Below, one piece after another: positions 34,367 to 41,962 of a stretch of 64,000 nucleotides of DNA. Location: contig PLMQ01000014.1 in NCBI GenBank assembly GCA_003142535.1, forward strand, positions 31,558 through 95,557, read 5' to 3'. The first letter of the stretch is position 1. The number at the start of each line of letters is the position of its first letter. The DNA is from Syntrophaceae bacterium (GTDB lineage Bacteria; Desulfobacterota; Syntrophia; Syntrophales; Smithellaceae). The position numbers and the translations under genes were made by a program. The notes beneath the pieces were generated by a model, which saw nothing but the letters and a program-made list of their open reading frames with translations, searched no databases and was not told where the DNA came from.

Positions 34367-34589
34367 AACGAATTTCTCGAAAACCATTTTTTGTTGTATC
34401 GACCTCTTCGAATCTGCTTCTTTCGGTATCAACGGAAACTTCACGGATACCGGCTTCCGTCATTTTAACAATCTACGCCTCTGATTTGATATAAAATTCA
34501 TTTTTATAAAAAGGATGGGCAAACCATCTTTTTGGTAAATGGACATACATGCCCACTTGGAGATCCTGAATTTTGACTTTCTTAATCAT
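34367..34589 (-). pseudogene. Remnant of an HD-GYP protein N-terminus (DUF3391)
   Basis: Read leftward from ATG at 34589, the sequence gives 38 codons like the N-terminal domain of HD-GYP cyclic-di-GMP phosphodiesterases (VKIQDLQVGMYVHLPKRW, then HPFYKNEFYIKSE). An in-frame TAG stands at 34473-34475. The same frame then continues with family-like residues (EAGIREVSVDTE) until it runs into the end of the Nudix gene. The HD-GYP catalytic domain is absent. This is a dead 5' fragment, explaining the otherwise empty 320-base gap. Confidence 0.7.
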
Positions 34590-34686
34590 AAATGATTGTT
34601 GCGGCATTTTGTTTTTCCGGGAAAGATTCTTGCCTCAGACGCAAAGTTTTGTTAGACTAAAATCATAAACGAAGGGAGGCAAAAAT

Positions 34687-35997
34687 ATGTTTTACAATGA
34701 AGAATTTGAAACCCTGCCCCGCGAAGCGATTAAAGCATTGCAGGTCAAAAGATTACAACAAGTTCTGCAGAGAGTTTACCATACGGTGGGGTATTATAAG
34801 AAAGCGTTCGATGCCGCAAAAATACAACCGGATGAAATTAAATCCCTTGCTGATCTTCACAAACTTCCTTTCACAACAAGGCAGGCCCTGCGCGATAATT
34901 ATCCCTTCGGGCTGTTTGCCGTTCCGATGAGCAGCATTGTCCGGCTCCATGCCTCTTCCGGCACCAGCGGCCGTTCGACGGTTTTCGGCTATACAAAACA
35001 CGATGTGGAAACATGGACGGATTTGATGGCGCGCTGCCTTGTAGCGGCTGGTCTTACTAAAAATGATATCATCCATAATGCTTTTGGTTATGGTTTATTT
35101 ACCGGCGGTTTGGGTCTGCACTACGGAGCGGAAAAAATCGGCGCCAGCGTTATTCCCATGTCCGGCGGCAATACCAAGCGGCAAATCATGATTTTGCAGG
35201 ATTTCGGGCCAACAACTATTTGCTGCACTCCATCCTATGCCTTGCATCTGGCAGAGCAGGCAAAGGCTATGGGCATTGATGTAAAATCTTTAAAGCTGCG
35301 CGTCGGTATCTTCGGAGCCGAACCCTGGAGCAAAGCCATGAGCGACGAAATTGAAAAAATATATGGAATCACCGCGCTGGATATTTTCGGCCTTTCGGAA
35401 GTTATGGGTCCCGGCATCGCTATGGAGTGTTTGGAAGGCCGCAATGGAATGCACATCTTTGAAGACCATTTTATTGTCGAGACAATTGACCCCCAAACAG
35501 GAAAAGTCCTACCGGAAGGTTCAGAAGGCGAGTTAGTTTTTACAACTCTGACCAAAGAAGCCTTCCCGCTTATCCGCTACCGTTCCGGTGATGTATCTCG
35601 CCTGATCACCGAACCCTGTCGCTGCGGCCGCAGTCATATTAAAATGGAAAGAGTGCTCAGAAGAAGCGATGATATGCTGATCATCCGCGGAGTTAATGTA
35701 TTTCCTTCGCAAATCGAAGCAATTTTAGTTGATATCGAAGGCCTGGAATCGCATTATCAGCTGATTGTGGATAAAGCCGGCGCTCTTGATTCTCTAGAGT
35801 TGCACGTCGAAGTCAGTGAAAAGATATTCAGCGAATCCGGCGGCGTGAAGGAATTGCAGAATATTGAAAAAAGAATTGTTAAGGATATGAAAGATTACCT
35901 CGGAATTTCACCAAGGGTAAAACTTGTGGAGCCCAATGTATTGCAACGCTCTGGTGGTGGTGTGGGTACCAAAGTTATCGATAAACGCCGTATCTAA
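34687..35997 (+). CDS. Phenylacetate-CoA ligase (AMP-forming, PaaK-like)
   Basis: This 436-residue adenylate-forming enzyme is predicted to activate phenylacetate or another aromatic or short acid to its CoA ester. It has the ATP-binding motif [17 protein letters not shown] near residue 93, the family stretch [32 protein letters not shown], the adenylation motif [21 protein letters not shown], and the C-terminal [11 protein letters not shown] hinge. The start has a GAAGGGAGG site. Such genes occur in many copies in anaerobes and are often followed by an ACT-domain gene, as here. The exact acid is unknown. Confidence 0.93.
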   Translation: MFYNEEFETLPREAIKALQVKRLQQVLQRVYHTVGYYKKAFDAAKIQPDEIKSLADLHKLPFTTRQALRDNYPFGLFAVPMSSIVRLHASSGTSGRSTVFGYTKHDVETWTDLMARCLVAAGLTKNDIIHNAFGYGLFTGGLGLHYGAEKIGASVIPMSGGNTKRQIMILQDFGPTTICCTPSYALHLAEQAKAMGIDVKSLKLRVGIFGAEPWSKAMSDEIEKIYGITALDIFGLSEVMGPGIAMECLEGRNGMHIFEDHFIVETIDPQTGKVLPEGSEGELVFTTLTKEAFPLIRYRSGDVSRLITEPCRCGRSHIKMERVLRRSDDMLIIRGVNVFPSQIEAILVDIEGLESHYQLIVDKAGALDSLELHVEVSEKIFSESGGVKELQNIEKRIVKDMKDYLGISPRVKLVEPNVLQRSGGGVGTKVIDKRRI

Positions 35998-36016
35998 AAG
36001 TTTAGGGGGATTATAT

Positions 36017-36448
36017 ATGAAAGTAGAACAAATATCTCTTTTTCTGGAAAATAAACCCGGTTCGCTGGAACACGCCACTCGTATTTTAAAGGAAGCGAAC
36101 ATAAACATAAGAACACTGACGCTGGCCGAAACTGCCGATTTCGGCATTTTACGCCTGATTGTCAATGATGTGGAAAAAGCCAACAAAGTTCTGAAAGACA
36201 ACGGCTTCCGGGTAAACAAAACAGCAGTGGTTGCAGTGGAAGTGCCTGATAAACCCGGCGGATTGCACAGCATTATGGAAATTATCGCCAAAGAAGGCAT
36301 CAACGTGGAATATCTTTACGCCTTTGTCGAAAAAAGCGGTGAGAATGCCGTCATTATCTTCCGCTTCGATAATCCGGAAAAAGCAATCGAAGTGCTGGTA
36401 AAAAATAAGTTTACGGTTATACCGGGATCGAAGCTTTATGAATTTTAG
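36017..36448 (+). CDS. Double ACT-domain protein
   Basis: This 143-residue protein consists of two ACT domains (about residues 1-70 and 71-143), small folds that bind amino acids or similar ligands. The first starts [23 protein letters not shown] and the second [18 protein letters not shown]. The ATG at 36017 is preceded by AGGGGGA. It lies 19 bases after the phenylacetate-CoA ligase gene, an arrangement common in anaerobes and archaea, and may be an allosteric sensor for that enzyme. It has no catalytic domain. Confidence 0.9.
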   Translation: MKVEQISLFLENKPGSLEHATRILKEANINIRTLTLAETADFGILRLIVNDVEKANKVLKDNGFRVNKTAVVAVEVPDKPGGLHSIMEIIAKEGINVEYLYAFVEKSGENAVIIFRFDNPEKAIEVLVKNKFTVIPGSKLYEF

Positions 36449-36615
36449 TGAGACTCGAATTCCAAAAGTGAAACGCATTGGAATTCGTAAGTCGAACTAT
36501 CCCCGAAGCGAAGCGGAGTGGGATGAGTGACACCTTATCCAAAAGCAACGCGTATTGGAATTGGCTGTTCGAATTATCCCAGGAGCGGAGCGACGCGGGA
36601 TTAATGACACGCTTA
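36449..36615 (-). repeat. Variable-stem hairpin repeats (family 1), two units
   Basis: Read leftward, each unit has an ATCCC/GGGAT GC hairpin, an AATTCGAAC- or AGTTCGACTTA-like linker, then a variable A/T stem. One stem is CGAATTCCAA (36456-36465) pairing perfectly with TTGGAATTCG (36478-36487), bordered by AGTCTCAC. The second unit (36530-36610) has an imperfect CCAATTCCAA stem. It fills the gap between the ACT and flavodoxin genes. Confidence 0.75.
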
Positions 36616-36676
36616 TCAGCGCAAGTGTGGTTCAAAACCAAAGTAATTATGTAAACTCCTTTTGAAAGGAGACAAT

Positions 36677-37630
36677 ATGGATACACGAAGAGACTTTATC
36701 AGGAAGAGCGCTATATTGGGCGCTGCTTTGTGCATACCAGTAACGCTTGCGCGTGAAAGCCGGGCAGCTTATCCTGATTTAAAAACACATGACCCGAAAA
36801 AAGCGCTGGTTTTATGGTACAGTCAGACAGGCCAGACGCGTCGCTATGCCAAACTCATTGGCTGCCTCCTGAAGGGGAAAGGCCTTGCTGTAGATGTCTG
36901 TAATATGCAGGAATTCGATAAAAACCTGCTGCCGGTTTATGATCTAATCATCGCAGGAACACCAGTATTTTATTACGATATCCCGTCCAATGTCAGCGAC
37001 TGGCTGGAAACCATACCTTCCATCGCGGGAACGCCGGTTGCCGCTTTTGTTTCCTTCGGCGGCCCGGAGGGCAATCAGCATAACGCATCCATGCACCTGC
37101 TCAAACTTTTAACAGCCAAAGGCGGAGTGCCCGTAGGCAGAGATGCCTTCCGAAATATTGCTTCCTATCCAACCCCTACATGGAACACTACCAATCAGAA
37201 AGCCTCGCAGCATCTACCCGATGCGGCAACTTTTGATCAGGTGCGCCGTTTTACGGCAGACTCACTGGACAGGGTTACCCGCAATGAGACCATTCCTTTG
37301 AGTTATGAATTCGCTTTTCGGGAAGTATTGGGGGCGCTGCCTCTCAGCTGGCTTAACAAAAAGGCCATCTCTAAACATACAGTTAATGCCGAAAAATGTA
37401 TTGGTTGTCTAACCTGCGTGAGAAAATGCCCGACCAAGGCCATAAATCCTTTAAAACAATCGGTTAACCGGGAAAAGTGTCTGGCCTGCTTCGGCTGTCT
37501 CAATAATTGCCCTGCCGATGCGGTGGTGATGGAATACAGGAGTGAGCGTCTCTATGGCTTCCCGGAATATTTGAAACGAAACAACATAATTATCATGGAA
37601 CCGTCGGAATTTAGCACGTGCAGAATGTGA
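36677..37630 (+). CDS. Tat-exported flavodoxin-ferredoxin fusion (EFR1-like)
   Basis: This 317-residue electron-transfer protein has a twin-arginine signal (TRRDFIRKSAILGAALCIP) suggesting folded export to the periplasm with its cofactors. A flavodoxin-like domain follows (about residues 45-190; FMN loop YSQTGQTRRYA, then AGTPVFYYDIPSNVSDWLE). Two 4Fe-4S clusters come near the C-terminus (CIGCLTCVRKCP and CLACFGCLNNCP). ATG at 36677 with AAAGGAG upstream is preferred over a frame starting at 36662. Most EFR1-type proteins are cytoplasmic, so a Tat signal is unusual. The partner redox enzyme is unknown. Confidence 0.85.
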   Translation: MDTRRDFIRKSAILGAALCIPVTLARESRAAYPDLKTHDPKKALVLWYSQTGQTRRYAKLIGCLLKGKGLAVDVCNMQEFDKNLLPVYDLIIAGTPVFYYDIPSNVSDWLETIPSIAGTPVAAFVSFGGPEGNQHNASMHLLKLLTAKGGVPVGRDAFRNIASYPTPTWNTTNQKASQHLPDAATFDQVRRFTADSLDRVTRNETIPLSYEFAFREVLGALPLSWLNKKAISKHTVNAEKCIGCLTCVRKCPTKAINPLKQSVNREKCLACFGCLNNCPADAVVMEYRSERLYGFPEYLKRNNIIIMEPSEFSTCRM

Positions 37631-37843
37631 TTAGATTAAAAAAATTTTCATCAGACCACGACTTGCCAAAAAACCATGAAAATATGTATTACGCTTTTCC
37701 TGATAATAAACACATTTTACGCACATCACGATTTATAATTATTTAATTTCAATAAATATTTTAGAATTATGTTGTTAATCTTTGTGCTTTAATAAAAACA
37801 GTGAAATTACGCATTACGAATATTAATTATTCGAAGGAAAGAC

Positions 37844-38683
37844 ATGAAATACGCAAAATACCACGGTCTCGGAAATGACTATCTTGTAATCCGACCAGAT
37901 GATTTTGACGGTGAGCTTGAGTCTAAACAGGCTCAACTTATTTGTCATCGCAATTATGGAGTCGGATCAGATGGGATTCTTCTCGGTCCACTCCATAGTG
38001 ATACCTGCAATTTCCGTCTTAGAATTCTCAATCCCGACGGTAGTGAAGCGGAAAAGAGCGGGAATGGTCTTCGCATTTTTTCGCGCTTTCTCTATGATCA
38101 GGGTTTGGTGCATGAAAATTCGTTTACAATAGAGACCCTTGGCGGGAATGTCGTTTGTCAAGTCCGGGACGGTGGAAAGACTGTGACTGTAGAAATGGGG
38201 AAAGTGAGTTTCTTAAGCACAAAGATACCAGTTACTGGAAAAGAGAGAGAAGTATTGCAGGAGCATATTGATGTTTTAAATACCACATTTGAGTATTGCG
38301 CAGCTACCGTGGGAAATCCTCACTGCGTTATTTTATGTGAACACCCCACCCCAAAACTTGCAAGGCAATATGGACCTTTGATTGAGACGGACTCACGATT
38401 CCCTCATCGGATCAATGTACAGTTTTTGAAAGTCCTTGACCGTCAAAATATCCAGATTGAAATATGGGAACGAGGCGCAGGCTATACTCTGGCCTCAGGC
38501 AGTAGTAGCACTGCCAGCGCAGCTGTTGCCTATAGGCTTGGACTTTGCGATCCTGCTATTACTGTCCATATGCCTGGTGGAGAATTAGCAATCCGGTTTT
38601 CTCATGACTTTGCTGCCGTTATGACCGGGCCGGTGACACGCGTCTGCCAAGGAGTCATAGAACCTGAGATGTTTATGGGATAA
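37844..38683 (+). CDS. DapF-family protein with both catalytic cysteines replaced
   Basis: This 279-residue protein has the diaminopimelate epimerase fold: YHGLGNDYLVI at the start, GVGSDGILLG near residue 39, and DGSEAEKSGNGLRIF near 65. WERGAGYTLASGSSS is near 208. In true DapF the two bases are cysteines in CGNG and ACGSG; here both are serine (Ser72 and Ser218). The binding frame around them is otherwise well kept, so this looks like a preserved protein rather than a pseudogene, perhaps an isomerase or binding protein with altered chemistry. GAAGGAAAG precedes the ATG. A terminator follows. No other lysine gene is adjacent. Confidence 0.85.
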   Translation: MKYAKYHGLGNDYLVIRPDDFDGELESKQAQLICHRNYGVGSDGILLGPLHSDTCNFRLRILNPDGSEAEKSGNGLRIFSRFLYDQGLVHENSFTIETLGGNVVCQVRDGGKTVTVEMGKVSFLSTKIPVTGKEREVLQEHIDVLNTTFEYCAATVGNPHCVILCEHPTPKLARQYGPLIETDSRFPHRINVQFLKVLDRQNIQIEIWERGAGYTLASGSSSTASAAVAYRLGLCDPAITVHMPGGELAIRFSHDFAAVMTGPVTRVCQGVIEPEMFMG

Positions 38684-38705
38684 AAACATTCGAACAAGGT
38701 CAATC

Positions 38706-38737
38706 CAGCCGATCGCTGCGCTCCGGCTGATTTTTTT
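38706..38737 (+). terminator. Terminator after the DapF-like gene
   Basis: CAGCCG (38706-38711) pairs with CGGCTG (38724-38729) and is followed, after one A, by seven T. It lies 23 bases after the stop codon. Confidence 0.75.
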
Positions 38738-38766
38738 GTAAGTATATCATACACCTGATTCTTAGT

Positions 38767-39084
38767 TTATAATGGTTCCCCACATTCGCGGCAGCGACCG
38801 TCGGGGCCGATGGTACCGGTGCAGCATCCGTCAGAGCACAATACTCTCTTTTCCCATTCCTCATCGGCAGCTGTATCTTCAGTTTTATTTGATTGAAGTT
38901 GCGGGGCTTCAATTTTTTCCTTATTATCAATTGTACTGCTTACGGAAGGACTGAAAACACCCTCATATTGTTTCCCGCATTCTCGACATTTGCCATCGGG
39001 TCCGATCGTACCGATACAGCTTTCATCGCTGCATAAAGTTCTCTTTTCCCAATCTACATCTTTATCAATAATGATTTCTTCCAT
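38767..39084 (-). CDS. Small protein with duplicated cysteine motif
   Basis: This 105-residue protein is made of two copies of a module reading W-E-K-R, C-S-D, C-x-G-T-I-G-P-D-G, C-R-E-C-G (about residues 12-38 and 78-105). A Ser/Thr/Lys-rich linker joins them. Each copy has four cysteines suited to one zinc. The internal duplication and strong conservation between the copies argue that it is a real, expressed gene. I do not recognise a named family or function. It is convergent with the DapF-like gene and about 1.6 kb downstream of the leftward rtcB start. Confidence 0.75.
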   Translation of the reverse strand: MEEIIIDKDVDWEKRTLCSDESCIGTIGPDGKCRECGKQYEGVFSPSVSSTIDNKEKIEAPQLQSNKTEDTAADEEWEKRVLCSDGCCTGTIGPDGRCRECGEPL

Positions 39085-39219
39085 ATTTTATCCATTTCCT
39101 GAAAGCACTGTATTTACCCAAAAGGGCACTGCGCCCGCCTTCGTTGGAATGACACAGTATATATTTTTTTTAATGACGCTTCTTACAACAGCTTTCAAAA
39201 TATTTCCAGAATTAATACT

Positions 39220-40662
39220 TTATCCCTTAATACAAGCCAACGATTTAAGCTTCGCAACTTTGCGGGCAATACCTGCTTCATGCATAACCTGAACAACGTC
39301 ATTCAGGTTTTTATAAGCTTCCGGCATTTCTTCACTCAGCGTCCCTTTGCTGCTGGCCATCACTAAAATGCCCTTATCGGAAAGTTCGCGGGCAATGGAG
39401 CGGCCATGGGCGGCTTTTGTTGCCTGAGTACGGCTCATTACCCTGCCTGCCCCGTGACATGCGGAGCCAAATGTTTCCGTCATCGCTTTTTCCTGACCCG
39501 CCAGAACATAAGAACCCGTCCCCATATCGCCGGGTATCAATACCGGCTGGCCGACACTTCTATAGCGCAAAGGCACGGATTCATGCCCTGCCGGAAACGC
39601 CCTTGTCGCGCCTTTACGATGGACGCAGAGTTTTTTTGTTTTTCCCTGCAGCGTAAAAGATTCGATCTTGGCAATGTTATGGCACACATCATAAACCAGA
39701 CGCATACCCAATTCCCGGGGAGCCATCCGCAACGTCTTTTCGAATACTTCTCTTGTTTGCTGCATCAGCAATTGCCGGTTTGCCCAGGCGTAATTGGCGC
39801 CGCAAGCCATTGCCGCGAGATAATCTTTTCCTCGCTGTGAGCTGAGATAAGCGCAAGCTAATTGCCTGTCAGGTAGTGCGATACCTGTTTCCTGCGCATG
39901 TTTCACCATCAGTGCCAGATAATCATCGCAAATCTGATAGCCGAGTCCGCGCGAGCCGCTGTGAATCATAATAACTATCTGCCCCTTGTGCAGGCCAAAA
40001 GCGGCGGCGGCAGCTTCATCAAATATTTCCTGCACAACTTCAATTTCCAGAAAGTGATTGCCGGAGCCCAACGTGCCTAATTGCTGCTTGCCTCTTTCAA
40101 TTGCCCGTGCCGATACTTTTTCGGGGTCAGCTCCGATCATAGCGCCGCCGTCTTCCGTTGTTTCTAAATCCTCGGGTAAACCGAAACCATTTTTTATCGC
40201 CCATCCGGAACCTTCTTCCAAAACTTTCTTTTGGTCTTTCCCTGATAACTTAACCGAGCCGGTCGAGCCTACGCCGGATGGTATATGTTGGTATAAAGCA
40301 GTGGTCAGGTCGCTGATTCTGCTTTTTATGTCGCCTAAAGATAGTTTAGTGGCAATAAGGCGGCAGCCGCAATTAATATCGTAACCAACACCACCAGGCG
40401 ATACAATGCCTTCATCCAGATCAAAAGCCGCAACACCGCCGATGGGAAACCCGTAACCCCAGTGGACATCCGGCATTGCCAGCGAATAATTGACAATTCC
40501 CGGCAAATGCGCAACGTTCGCCACCTGTTTGGCGCTTTCATCGCCTTCTAAAAGTGCGGATATTTTATCATTAGCATAGATGATTCCGGGAACCCTCATC
40601 CCGCCTGTTTGAGGAAGCAGCAAGCGGTTGGCATCTAAGCGTTCGAATTTAATTTCAGACAT
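39220..40662 (-). CDS. rtcB: RNA-splicing ligase RtcB
   Basis: This enzyme joins RNA 2',3'-cyclic phosphate or 3'-phosphate ends to 5'-hydroxyl ends with GTP and Mn. The family landmarks are present: PDVHWGYGFPIGGVAAFD, GGVGYDINCGCRL (metal-binding Asp and Cys), LGSGNHFLEI, IHSGSRGLG, and CHGAGRVMSR, whose histidine takes GMP. ATG at 40662 is used; it overlaps the archease stop by eight bases. At about 480 residues it is of the long archaeal/eukaryal-like class that works with archease. Substrates in bacteria (damaged tRNA or rRNA) are not known here. No rtcR regulator is in the window. Confidence 0.95.
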   Translation of the reverse strand: MSEIKFERLDANRLLLPQTGGMRVPGIIYANDKISALLEGDESAKQVANVAHLPGIVNYSLAMPDVHWGYGFPIGGVAAFDLDEGIVSPGGVGYDINCGCRLIATKLSLGDIKSRISDLTTALYQHIPSGVGSTGSVKLSGKDQKKVLEEGSGWAIKNGFGLPEDLETTEDGGAMIGADPEKVSARAIERGKQQLGTLGSGNHFLEIEVVQEIFDEAAAAAFGLHKGQIVIMIHSGSRGLGYQICDDYLALMVKHAQETGIALPDRQLACAYLSSQRGKDYLAAMACGANYAWANRQLLMQQTREVFEKTLRMAPRELGMRLVYDVCHNIAKIESFTLQGKTKKLCVHRKGATRAFPAGHESVPLRYRSVGQPVLIPGDMGTGSYVLAGQEKAMTETFGSACHGAGRVMSRTQATKAAHGRSIARELSDKGILVMASSKGTLSEEMPEAYKNLNDVVQVMHEAGIARKVAKLKSLACIKG

Positions 40663-41071
40663 CAAAAAATACCCTTGCTTTCCAGCCCTGAGCTGTTTTG
40701 TGAAAACTAAGCTGATGATAGGTAATAGCTTTAATTTCCATCTTCATCTGCTGCTTTTGCGGATTGTATTTGCCGCCCTGTAACCGTGCCGTAACACATT
40801 GAGGCGACAAATCAATAGCCCGGCAATGTTTTATAAGCCAGCCATTACCGTTAAAAAGATACAGCGCTTCGCGTAAAAAATTAATCAGAAGATCCTCTTC
40901 GCCCGCTCCTATCACCGTTATGGTTTTTTCTTCGTCAGCGCTGATACTTTTTAAATCAACAATTAAATCCTCCATCGCCTCCACTGCGGAGATAAAAACA
41001 TCTTCTTTGCGCTTCCCGCAGACCTCAATGCCAATATCTGCCGTATGGTCCAATTTTTTATATTTGGGCAT
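40655..41071 (-). CDS. Archease, RtcB activator
   Basis: This 138-residue archease-family protein speeds guanylylation and turnover of RtcB. It shows KLDHTADIGIEV at the start, DEEKTITVIGAGEEDLLINFLREALYLFN in the middle, and KAITYHQLSFHKT near the end; the Asp in HTAD and the late acidic and aromatic residues form the known metal site. Its stop overlaps the start of rtcB by eight bases, the standard archease-rtcB operon. It is the first gene of this leftward pair. Confidence 0.93.
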   Translation of the reverse strand: MPKYKKLDHTADIGIEVCGKRKEDVFISAVEAMEDLIVDLKSISADEEKTITVIGAGEEDLLINFLREALYLFNGNGWLIKHCRAIDLSPQCVTARLQGGKYNPQKQQMKMEIKAITYHQLSFHKTAQGWKARVFFDV

Positions 41072-41477
41072 GACCGGACTATAACTAATTTCTCAAACAA
41101 GAACAAGAAATACCATTATAAAGACAGGGATTAAGATAAAATTTATTATTGTTACGTTAGGCCAGCAATTTATTAGATGCGGGTGTAAAGCTCCGGCTGC
41201 TTCACCGCTTATAATAAAAGGAATCCCGGTTGAAGTAAATGCTATTATAATGTAATATAGTGATCACTGTTGGCATCCTATTGATAAAGGTGGACAGGGA
41301 AATATCGGTTATCGAATTTCTATAAAGGCAAAAGATATAACAATTCCTGCAGTGCCAGGTCATTCCTTGCTATCGGACAAAAAGATATGGGCAGTTATTG
41401 AGTTTTTTTAAGCAACAATAAGCAAATTTGGCGATTAGCCGATTGATGATTTTGTCCTTTAGAATAAGGAGGTAAAA
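41072..41477. other. Gap with decayed coding sequence
   Basis: These 406 bases lie between the divergent archease gene and the truncated hydrolase gene. No intact gene is seen. Rightward, 41258-41411 reads as an open stretch (YSDHCWHPIDKGGQG, ending DKKIWAVIEFF) with the look of a c-type cytochrome that has lost its CxxCH, preceded by a stop. This suggests a decayed gene. I cannot identify it firmly. Confidence 0.35.
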
Positions 41478-41855
41478 ATGAAAAAAGAACTGAAATTTAA
41501 CAGACAAAACATTTTCCAAGTTATATTTATTATCATTGCCGTTGTTCTGTTTAACACCATCGGCATTATTCCCAACTCGTTGAACGAAAGTCCGTATTAT
41601 CTGAATAAATCCATCAAAAATTTACCGCCCGTGCAAATTCATAACGGCAATAAAGATTCTATAGCAGCCGTAACAGAATCCGAAGAATTTTATAAATTAT
41701 TACAAACCAACGGCAAAATTGCTGAAATATATATTTACGACGGACTCCAACATGCCTTTAATTACCCATCTTACACGCTATGGTTTAATGCCGAAGCCGC
41801 GAATCTTTCGCTGGAAAGAACCATTAAATTTTTAGACAAATACTTAAAGAATTAG
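41478..41855 (+). pseudogene. Truncated dienelactone-hydrolase-like protein
   Basis: The last 75 or so residues of this 125-codon frame match the C-terminal end of alpha/beta hydrolases of the dienelactone hydrolase type (LPPVQIHNGNKDSIAAVTES, then YDGLQHAFNYP with the catalytic-histidine position). The nucleophile domain is missing. In its place is a short N-terminus with one hydrophobic helix (IFQVIFIIIAVVLFN). A very strong AAGGAGG site precedes the ATG, so the fragment may still be translated. It is most likely a gene with an internal deletion joining the old start to the old end. A strong bidirectional terminator follows. Confidence 0.6.
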
Positions 41856-41907
41856 AAGGTAGTTATTGAGTGGAGTTTGAAAAATTGAAGAATTTACTTT
41901 TTGATGA

Positions 41908-41941
41908 AAAAGCCATTCCCCGTTTTTGGGGAATGGCTTTT
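41908..41941. terminator. Bidirectional terminator between the truncated hydrolase gene and gyrA
   Basis: AAAGCCATTCCCC pairs with GGGGAATGGCTTT in a stem of 13-14 bases around GTTTTT, with A-run and T-run flanks that work as terminators in both directions. It ends the leftward replication/gyrase block and the rightward gene. Confidence 0.92.
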
Positions 41942-41962
41942 AATAGATTGTTTCAAATTTGT

